From contig JAVBND010000033.1 of assembly GCA_031551775.1 (NCBI GenBank), positions 1 to 36,380 on the forward strand: 36,380 nucleotides of DNA, given 5' to 3'. The stretch is from Anaerozeibacter sp031551775 (GTDB lineage: Bacteria; Bacillota; Clostridia; Christensenellales; Aristaeellaceae). Below the pieces are notes generated by a model. The model was given only the letters and a program-made list of their open reading frames with translations, ran no database searches and was not told the DNA's origin. Each line of letters starts with the position of its first letter. Positions within the stretch are counted from its first letter, which is position 1. A program made the position numbers and the translations under genes. Below are positions 30,941 through 36,380 of the stretch, one piece after another.

Positions 30941-33133
30941 ATGGCCAACGAGCAAAATGAGCTGCCAAAGAATGGACCGGCGCCGGAAGCTGAAATGGAC
31001 TTTAACGAGGTAATGGCCAAGTATGACAGGGAATCGGCCACACGGCTGTTTTTCGGGTCAAAAAAAATTGTGGTCAGCGCGCTGTGCGTTCTGTTCTCGC
31101 TCGTTCAACTGTACGCCGCGTTCACCGCGAAGATTCCCGCGACGCAGCTTCGGCCCCTTCATTTGGGGTTTGTATTGATGCTCTCCTTCATCTACTATCC
31201 GCTGGCCAAGGGCATGCGCAAGAGCGCCAACCATATCCCGTTCTATGACATCGTGCTGGCCTTGCTCGCGTTTGGATGCTGTCTGTATCTCGCGCTTCAG
31301 CACGTTGAGTTGGCAATGCGCATCTCAAAGAAGTTTGATCCCGCAATTGACCCGGCGGGTTACCGGACATTTGTAATCGATATGGTCGTGGGGGGCATGC
31401 TGATCGTGCTGCTGGCGGAAGCATGCCGGCGCGTCGTGGGCTACCCGATTTTGATCATCGCGACGCTCTTTGTGATCTACACATTCGCGGGCAAGTCCAT
31501 GCCCGGATTCCTGGCGCACAGGGGCTTTGGCCTAACGCGCGTCATCACCTACCTGGTCTATACGACCGAAGGCATCATGGGCACGCCGCTTGGCGCGTCG
31601 GCGACGTTTATCTTCCTGTTCGTGCTCTTTGGCGCATTTCTTGAGACGACCAATGTCGGCGAGTTCTTCATTGAAATGGCGAACTCCATCGCGGGTGGGC
31701 GTCGCGGCGGTCCGGCCAAGGTCGCGGTTCTTTCGAGCGCTTTGTTCGGTACGGTGTCGGGTTCATCTGTCGCGAACACTGTGGGTACGGGTTCTTTTAC
31801 CATTCCCATGATGAAGAAGCTCGGCTACCGGCCGGAATTCGCAGGCGCGGTCGAGGCGGCGGCCTCAACCGGCGGGCAGATCATGCCGCCTGTCATGGGC
31901 GCGGCCGCGTTCCTGATGGCCGAAGCCGTCGGCATCAGCTATACCGAAGTCGCCAAGGCCGCGATCATTCCGGCACTTCTGTATTTTGCGGGCATTTGGA
32001 TCATCGTTGACCTTGAAGCGCGCAAGTACGGACTCAGGGGCCTTGAAAAGGACCAGATGCCAAAGTTTGGCAAGATTTTCCGCGACCGCGGGTACCTGGT
32101 CATTCCGCTGATCGTCATCATTTTCTTTATGACGGCCGGCTACACGCCCACCTATTCGGCACTGATCGGCATCGCGGCGGCGGCTTTCTGCGGCATGCTC
32201 CGGCGAATACAAGTCTTTGCGCAGGCAAAGAAACGGACATTCGCGGAGGGTCAGGACAAATCGATCCTGGAAGTAATGAAGTCAACCGGGATTGACATTC
32301 TGAATTCGCTCGCGGGCGGTGGGCGCGGCGTCATCGGCGTGGCCATCGCGTGCGGCATGGCGGGCATCATCGTGGGCACCATCACGCTGACGGGCCTGGG
32401 CCTTAAGATGGGCAACGGCCTGATCGACATCGCGGGCGGCAGCCAAATCCTGACGCTGGTGCTGACCATGATCTCGTCGATCATACTGGGTATGGGCGTG
32501 CCGACGACCGCCAACTACCTAATCACTTCGACCATCATGGCCCCGGCGGTCATGAAGGTCATGGGTTGCCACATGCTGACGGCGCACATGTTCGCATTCT
32601 ACTTTGGCATCGTGGCCGACATCACGCCGCCGGTCGCGCTGGCCGCCATGGCGGGCAGCGCGATTGCCAAGTCAAAACCCATGCGCACCGGCTTCAACGC
32701 GACCAAGCTCGCCATCGCGGCGTTCCTGATTCCGTACATGTTCGTCTACAACGAGAAGATGCTCATGATCGGGGCCGAGTGGTGGAATATACTGCAAATG
32801 TCCGCGACAGCCCTCATCGGCATGATGGGCGTAGGCGTGGCGCTTGAAGGATACTATACGCGCCGCGCCAATTGGATTCAGCGCATTCTATTCCTCGCGG
32901 CGGGGCTTTTGTTGATCGATCCGGGTCTCGTGACCGACATCATCGGCATCGGCATCTTTGTGCTGATGGTTCTGTGGCAGGAGCTCGAAAACCGGCGCCT
33001 GGGCGGCAAGCTTGAGCCCTCGTTCAAGTTCTACGACGGCATGTCTTTGGGGAAGAAACTGACCACGTTCCTCGCCGATCCTTTCGTCATGATCGGCAAG
33101 CTCATCAAGGGCAACACCGGCGCCGCCGCGTAA
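30941..33133 (+). CDS. TRAP transporter permease, fused small and large subunits (TAXI-type)
   Basis: 730 residues. Secondary transporter for organic acids driven by Na+ or H+, in the cytoplasmic membrane. The N-terminal 40 residues are soluble, followed by about four small-subunit membrane segments and then the large DctM-like part. Typical pieces are TPLGASATFIFLFVLFGAFLE in part, GGRRGGPAKVAVLSSALFGTVSGSSVANTV, TGGQIMPPVMGAAAFLMAE, and a repeat-related LGMGVPTTANYLITS with DITPPVALAAMAGS. The C-terminus adds further membrane helices as usual in fused TRAP permeases. These normally work with a TAXI binding protein, which is not in the window; the genes on both sides are unrelated. The substrate is unknown. 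AAGGGGGG precedes the ATG. Confidence 0.92.
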   Translation: MANEQNELPKNGPAPEAEMDFNEVMAKYDRESATRLFFGSKKIVVSALCVLFSLVQLYAAFTAKIPATQLRPLHLGFVLMLSFIYYPLAKGMRKSANHIPFYDIVLALLAFGCCLYLALQHVELAMRISKKFDPAIDPAGYRTFVIDMVVGGMLIVLLAEACRRVVGYPILIIATLFVIYTFAGKSMPGFLAHRGFGLTRVITYLVYTTEGIMGTPLGASATFIFLFVLFGAFLETTNVGEFFIEMANSIAGGRRGGPAKVAVLSSALFGTVSGSSVANTVGTGSFTIPMMKKLGYRPEFAGAVEAAASTGGQIMPPVMGAAAFLMAEAVGISYTEVAKAAIIPALLYFAGIWIIVDLEARKYGLRGLEKDQMPKFGKIFRDRGYLVIPLIVIIFFMTAGYTPTYSALIGIAAAAFCGMLRRIQVFAQAKKRTFAEGQDKSILEVMKSTGIDILNSLAGGGRGVIGVAIACGMAGIIVGTITLTGLGLKMGNGLIDIAGGSQILTLVLTMISSIILGMGVPTTANYLITSTIMAPAVMKVMGCHMLTAHMFAFYFGIVADITPPVALAAMAGSAIAKSKPMRTGFNATKLAIAAFLIPYMFVYNEKMLMIGAEWWNILQMSATALIGMMGVGVALEGYYTRRANWIQRILFLAAGLLLIDPGLVTDIIGIGIFVLMVLWQELENRRLGGKLEPSFKFYDGMSLGKKLTTFLADPFVMIGKLIKGNTGAAA

Positions 33134-33134
33134 G

Positions 33135-33193
33135 AAAAACCGGGTAAGCCGGTCAAGAAGCGGGAGGCGCAGGCAGACCGGCTGTGGTTTTTT
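33135..33193 (+). terminator. Terminator after the TRAP permease
   Basis: Inner GCCGGT (33148-33153) / ACCGGC (33177-33182) and outer AAAAACC (33135-33141) / GGTTTTTT (33186-33193). The loop is long, but the final T run is good. Confidence 0.6.
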
Positions 33194-33219
33194 CTGTCGG
33201 GAGCCTGTTATACCAATCC

Positions 33220-33260
33220 AAAACCTTCTGTGTAGCGAGCAAGGAAACGCAGAAGGTTTT
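33220..33260. terminator. Second hairpin between TRAP permease and SDR gene
   Basis: Perfect 11-bp stem AAAACCTTCTG (33220-33230) / CAGAAGGTTTT (33250-33260) with a 19-base loop, followed by CTTC. It is terminator-like in both directions. The rest of the gap up to 33429 shows only a weak TTGTGA-17-TATGCT promoter candidate (about 33340-33368). Confidence 0.5.
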
Positions 33261-33429
33261 CTTCATGTCTTGATCGGCACCAGCGTAACGGTTCAGTGTC
33301 CGCACCGCTCGCTTGATGCGCGGGTTCGGCGATTTTGTGCGTTGTGATGGCAGTAGCTTTGTGATATGCTGTATACAACGGGAGAGATGGAGGATGCGGG
33401 CACGCTGGTTGCGCGGAAAGGATGATACC

Positions 33430-34146
33430 ATGTTTAAAGGCAAAGTGGCCGTCGTGACGGGCGGCGCGCGGGGGATCGGGCAGTGCATCGCGGAGGAGTT
33501 TTGCAAGCAGGGCGCGTCGGTGTGCGTCATCGACAAGTTGCCCAACGGGTATTTTGAGGGCGATCTGGCGGATGAGGCAACCCTCACTCGGTTTGCCGAA
33601 AAGGTGATCGCGGATCACGGCCGTGTGGATTTCCTGATCAACAACGCCATGACGTCCATGGGCGGTATCGACCGCTGCTCGTATGATGATTTCAACTACG
33701 CGCTGGCAGTCGGCGTGACGGCGCCGTACTACCTGACCAAGCTGCTGCTGCCGCACTTCGCGAAGGGCGCGGCCATCGTGAACATCGCGTCCTCCCGCGA
33801 GCGCATGAGCCAGCCGAACACGGAGAGCTACACGGCGGCGAAGGGCGGCATCTCGGCGCTGACCCACGCGCTGGCGGTGAGTCTTTCGGGCAAGGTGCGC
33901 GTGAACGCCATCTCGCCGGGTTGGATTGATACGCAGTTCAGGACCTATGCGGGCCCGGACGCGGCGCAGCATCCCGCGGGCCGGGTTGGCAACCCCATGG
34001 ACATCGCCAACATGGCGCTGTTCCTGTGCTCGGACAAGGCGGGCTTCATCACCGGCGAGAACATCTCAATCGACGGCGGCATGACGCGGCAGATGATCTA
34101 TCACGACGATTTTGGGTGGCGGCTTGAGGTTACGAAGGAGAGGTGA
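33430..34146 (+). CDS. Short-chain dehydrogenase/reductase (SDR)
   Basis: 238 residues, classical SDR size. NAD(P)-dependent oxidoreductase of unknown substrate. The nucleotide-binding TGGARGIG is at about 10-17, NNAMTSMGG replaces the usual N-N-A-G, and the active site is IASSRE with the serine and YTAAKGG with tyrosine and lysine. The C-terminal VNAISPGWIDTQF and GENISIDGGMTRQMIY are typical. The aspartate in VCVIDK after strand 2 favours NAD over NADP. AAAGGATG precedes the ATG; the frame is open further upstream but lacks the fold there. A GNAT gene overlaps its stop codon. Confidence 0.9.
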   Translation: MFKGKVAVVTGGARGIGQCIAEEFCKQGASVCVIDKLPNGYFEGDLADEATLTRFAEKVIADHGRVDFLINNAMTSMGGIDRCSYDDFNYALAVGVTAPYYLTKLLLPHFAKGAAIVNIASSRERMSQPNTESYTAAKGGISALTHALAVSLSGKVRVNAISPGWIDTQFRTYAGPDAAQHPAGRVGNPMDIANMALFLCSDKAGFITGENISIDGGMTRQMIYHDDFGWRLEVTKER

Positions 34147-34706
34147 AGCGCGAAGTGGCTGAGGGACTGAAAATCAGATGCGCGCAGGAAGGCGACTGCG
34201 ATTTGATCCTGCGATTCATACGGTCGCTGGCTGAATATGAGAAGATGGCGGATCAGGTGGTGGCCACGGCAGACGGACTGCGGGACACGCTGTTCACGAA
34301 AAAGCAGGCTGAGGTCATCATCGGGGAGTACCGGGGCGAGCCGGTAGCGTTCGCGCTGTTTTTTCACAACTATTCGACATTCCTTGGGAAGGCCGGCTTG
34401 TACCTGGAGGATTTGTTTGTGGAACCTTCTCACCGGGGACTGGGCATCGGCAAGGCGATGTTCGTGGAATTGGCGAAGATCGCGCTTAAGCGCGGCTGCG
34501 AACGGCTGGACTGGTGGTGCCTTGACTGGAACGAGAATTCCATCCGGTTCTACGAGCAGATGGGCGCGGAGGCGATGGACGAGTGGACGGTGTACCGGCT
34601 GAACAGGGACGCGCTGGCGGAGGTGGGAGCGGATGGCCTCAGCTTACCGACAAAGTCGATACGCTGTCATCGAAAATCTTTTGCCTGGGCAAAACCTTTT
34701 CGATGA
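34143..34706 (+). CDS. GNAT family N-acetyltransferase with repeat-derived tail
   Basis: 187 residues. The GNAT fold covers about 9-160. IRCAQEGDCDLILRFIRSLAEYEKMADQV is the start common to diamine acetyltransferase-like members, YLEDLFVEPSHRGLGIGKAMF has the acetyl-CoA loop, and WWCLDWNENSIRFYEQMGAEAMDEWTVYRL closes the fold. It probably acetylates an amine; the substrate is unknown. The GTG start overlaps the SDR stop (GTGA), suggesting coupling; a second GTG four codons later is possible. The last 22 codons or so (from about 34640) lie inside structured repeat copy B, so the protein ends with an extra tail (PTKSIRCHRKSFAWAKPFR) that the family does not need. Confidence 0.87.
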   Translation: MKREVAEGLKIRCAQEGDCDLILRFIRSLAEYEKMADQVVATADGLRDTLFTKKQAEVIIGEYRGEPVAFALFFHNYSTFLGKAGLYLEDLFVEPSHRGLGIGKAMFVELAKIALKRGCERLDWWCLDWNENSIRFYEQMGAEAMDEWTVYRLNRDALAEVGADGLSLPTKSIRCHRKSFAWAKPFR

Positions 34707-34871
34707 GGAAGGAACGGGGCCGGATTCCTGAAAAGTCTGCGGACTTTCCCGGGCGGAATCCGGGCGGGTGGGGATTTTGAGTCGGGCGGGCGGTAAAGCC
34801 CGCCCTTGGTCAAAATCCCATTCACCCCCGGCGCACAGGTCGCCGGGGGCGTTGTCCGGGGGTTTGTTGAT
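34640..34871 (-). repeat. Structured dispersed repeat, copy B (inverted)
   Basis: A 232-bp unit matching copy A (10135-10368) in opposite orientation. From low to high coordinates: H5 CAGCTTACCGAC/GTCGATACGCTG (34640-34666); H4 ATCGAAAA/TTTTCGAT (34669-34704) around TTTTGCC/GGCAAAA; H3 AAAGTC/GACTTT (34732-34747); H2 GGGATTTTGA/TCAAAATCCC (34771-34819) around the perfect GGGCGGGC/GCCCGCCC; H1 CCCCCGGCG/CGCCGGGGG (34825-34849); and the end reading ATCAACAAACC on the minus strand. H5 and most of H4 are part of the GNAT coding sequence; the rest is gene-free. Confidence 0.8.
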
Positions 34872-34884
34872 TGTCAAAGGCAAG

Positions 34885-34911
34885 GCCTGCTTCCGACATG
34901 CGGGAGCAGGC
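34885..34911. terminator. Hairpin between repeat copy B and the binding-protein gene
   Basis: Ten-pair stem GCCTGCTTCC (34885-34894) / GGGAGCAGGC (34902-34911) with one G-T wobble and a seven-base loop, then TGTACCTTTT on the plus strand. It may end the SDR-GNAT transcript and, less well, that of the binding protein. Confidence 0.55.
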
Positions 34912-34948
34912 TGTACCTTTTGTGCACTTTCTACTTGCTTGGCGCTGT

Positions 34949-35995
34949 TTAGAAGTCCGCCTTGGTGACCAGGGCAACGGGCGTGCTGAACCGGGCGGGC
35001 GCTTCTTCGCCGTTGAGGGCGATGATGGCGGCTTCGACAGCCGAGTAGCCCATCAGGTAGGGCTTCTGGGCGATGGTACCGGTGAGTGTGCCCTCTTCAA
35101 CGGCTTGCAGGGCTTCCGGGATGCCGTCGTTGCCAATCAGTATGAGGGTTTTGTCTTCGCCGGCTTGATCAAGGTTATCGCTCGTGAGCACCTTGTAGCC
35201 GAGGTCTGCGGCCGCCTGCATGACGCCCAGCACCATGGTGTCGTTGTTGCAGTAGATGCCGCGCACATTGGGGTTGGCTCTGAGGATGCCGGTGGCCACG
35301 TTCAAAGATTCAAGGCGATCCCACTTGCCGGTCTGGGAAGCCACCACCGTCAGGTTGGACAGTTCCTTGGCCGCAGCGGCGAAACCGCCGGTACGGTCGA
35401 TGGCGCAGGTGTCGCCGGGGTTGCCTTCCAGGACGGCGACTTCCGCCTGCTTGTCTCCCAGCTTCTCGCTCATGAACGCGGCGGCCATCTTGCCGGAATC
35501 ATAGTTGTCCGAACCTAAGAAGGTGGTGATTTTGATGCCGTTCTCATCGGCTGACTGCTGGCTGATCTCGGCGGTATCGACGTTGATGATGACGATACCC
35601 GCATCGGTTGCCTTCTTCAGGCCCGGCAACAGGTTTTGCTCGGTGATGGGGGAGACGATTACGGCGTTATAACCCTTCTCAATGCAGGTTTCAAGGATGT
35701 TGAGCTGATCCATGACGTCCTGCTCGGATTGCACCGCAAACACGTCGGCCACTACGCCGTAGTGCTTTCCGGCGGCTTCAAAGCCTTCTTTGTTCTTGAC
35801 CCAGTGGGCATTCATCAGGGTACGGGTGATGTTCGCAATCTTGTATTCCGCCTTGGGGGCGCCGACGTTCTCAAGGAATGATCCATCGGTCAGGCCGGCC
35901 TCGTCGCTCAGGAACGATACGTCCTGGGCGGTTGCCATGAATGAGCAGGAGACAACCATTGCCAACACCATAAGAACTGACAGGATCCGTTTCAT
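34949..35995 (-). CDS. Sugar-type ABC transporter substrate-binding protein (RbsB-like, CUT2)
   Basis: 348 residues. Binds a small molecule, usually a sugar, outside the membrane and hands it to the permease. It has a signal peptide (MKRILSVLMVLAMVV) with a possible lipobox V-V-S-C at cysteine 17; cleavage after ATA is an alternative. The periplasmic-binding fold has KNKEGFEAAGKHYG, NILETCIEKGYNAVIVSPI, GIVIINVDTAE, LGSDNYDSGKMAA, YCNNDTMVLG and LIGNDGIPEAL, the order of ribose-binding proteins. AGGAGGT precedes the ATG. The permease gene lies just upstream in transcription, a reversed order compared with many rbs-type operons. The ligand is unknown. Confidence 0.92.
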   Translation of the reverse strand: MKRILSVLMVLAMVVSCSFMATAQDVSFLSDEAGLTDGSFLENVGAPKAEYKIANITRTLMNAHWVKNKEGFEAAGKHYGVVADVFAVQSEQDVMDQLNILETCIEKGYNAVIVSPITEQNLLPGLKKATDAGIVIINVDTAEISQQSADENGIKITTFLGSDNYDSGKMAAAFMSEKLGDKQAEVAVLEGNPGDTCAIDRTGGFAAAAKELSNLTVVASQTGKWDRLESLNVATGILRANPNVRGIYCNNDTMVLGVMQAAADLGYKVLTSDNLDQAGEDKTLILIGNDGIPEALQAVEEGTLTGTIAQKPYLMGYSAVEAAIIALNGEEAPARFSTPVALVTKADF

Positions 35996-36040
35996 ACACT
36001 CTACCTCCTATTATTCATTCCACTTATGTGGAAAAATGAA

Positions 36041-36380
36041 CTACTTGCGCTTGGCCTTGCCGAAGGAATCCAGCAGCATGGCCGCGATCAGGATCAGGCC
36101 CACGACTACGATTTTGTAATAAGTCGGTACATTCAAAAGCGTCAGGCCGTTGTTCATGGCGCTTATGAGCACGGCGCCGATCAGCGTGCCGAAAATTCTT
36201 GATTCGCCGCCCGACATGGAGGTGCCGCCGATGACGACCGCGGCGATGGCGTCGAGCTCCGCGCCGCTTCCGATGGTGGGTTCCGCCGCGCTGAGGCGGG
36301 CGGTGGCCACGATGCCCCCGCCGATGGCGCACATGATGCCGCTGTATACGTAGGCCCAGCAAATCGTCTTTTCAACGCTG
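36041..36380 (-). CDS. RbsC-like ABC transporter permease (5' part outside window)
   Basis: The last 112 residues of a CUT2-family permease; the gene begins beyond the right edge. The frame is open to the edge (SVEKTICWAYVYSGIM...). The signature stretch GSGAELDAIAAVVIGGTSMSGG, where the ATPase couples, and the following membrane helices (GTLIGAVLISAMNNGLTLL, VVVGLILIAAMLLD) are those of ribose-type permeases. The end is KAKRK. It precedes the binding-protein gene by 45 bp on the same strand and surely forms one transport system with it. Confidence 0.92.
   Translation of the reverse strand, partial: SVEKTICWAYVYSGIMCAIGGGIVATARLSAAEPTIGSGAELDAIAAVVIGGTSMSGGESRIFGTLIGAVLISAMNNGLTLLNVPTYYKIVVVGLILIAAMLLDSFGKAKRK

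Noticed and set aside
1..36380. CRISPR array, tRNA or rRNA genes, prophage
   Set aside because: No regularly spaced direct repeats, no cloverleaf with a recognisable TTCRA arm and no phage structural genes were seen when reading both strands.

Overview
The window looks like a chromosomal segment of a GC-rich member of the Clostridia (Bacillota). The signs are a ribosomal protein L27 with the N-terminal extension cut by the protease Prp, an energy-coupling-factor (ECF) transporter, a DUF3343 protein beside a cysteine desulfurase, an XRE-cupin regulator paired with an acyl-CoA synthetase, secreted Big2/NlpC-P60-like proteins, and many promoters close to TTGACA-17-TATAAT with strong AGGAGG-type ribosome sites. 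The species cannot be named from the sequence alone. The order Christensenellales or Oscillospirales would fit but is a guess.

Layout. 1-3300: a minus-strand operon tetR - ecfT - fused double ATPase - S component (running off the left edge), with a promoter and palindrome in front of tetR. 3300-4340: a scar of a mobile element (relaxase C-terminal fragment and an unrecognised plus-strand fragment), closed by a strong terminator. 4439-5740: guaA with a shortened, catalytically dead-looking glutaminase domain. 5902-6750: a secreted protein of unknown function. 6766-9916: a LysR regulator divergent from a Tat-exported FAD/FMN reductase, with a clear dyad between them. 9917-10414: a gene-free stretch holding a 163-bp palindromic element, a terminator and copy A of a structured repeat. 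10415-11971: cysteine desulfurase and DUF3343, divergent. 12080-14346: nth, obgE and yhbY, convergent with rplU-prp-rpmA (14434-15364, minus). 15662-19068: two tandem secreted Ig-like/NlpC-P60-like paralogues. 19203-22160: murI and an EF-G-like GTPase. 22228-25004: a NYN-LOTUS protein and a DUF2207 membrane protein (minus). 25141-28725: XRE-cupin regulator, acyl-CoA synthetase, and an alpha-oxoamine synthase. 28792-30678: ftsH (minus). 30941-33133: a fused TRAP permease. 33430-34706: an SDR dehydrogenase and a GNAT acetyltransferase. 34640-34871: copy B of the structured repeat. 34949-36380: a sugar-type ABC binding protein and its permease (minus, running off the right edge).

Most genes are housekeeping (GTP synthesis, cell-wall D-glutamate, translation, proteolysis, DNA repair) mixed with nutrient uptake (ECF, TRAP, CUT2-type ABC). 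The most unusual items are: (1) a dispersed ~233-bp repeat in two inverted copies whose hairpins keep pairing through compensatory changes, each copy lying after a gene's 3' end and before a terminator-like hairpin; (2) a 163-bp fold-back element whose mismatches are almost all G-U pairs on one strand only; and (3) a GMP synthase that has lost its glutaminase active site.
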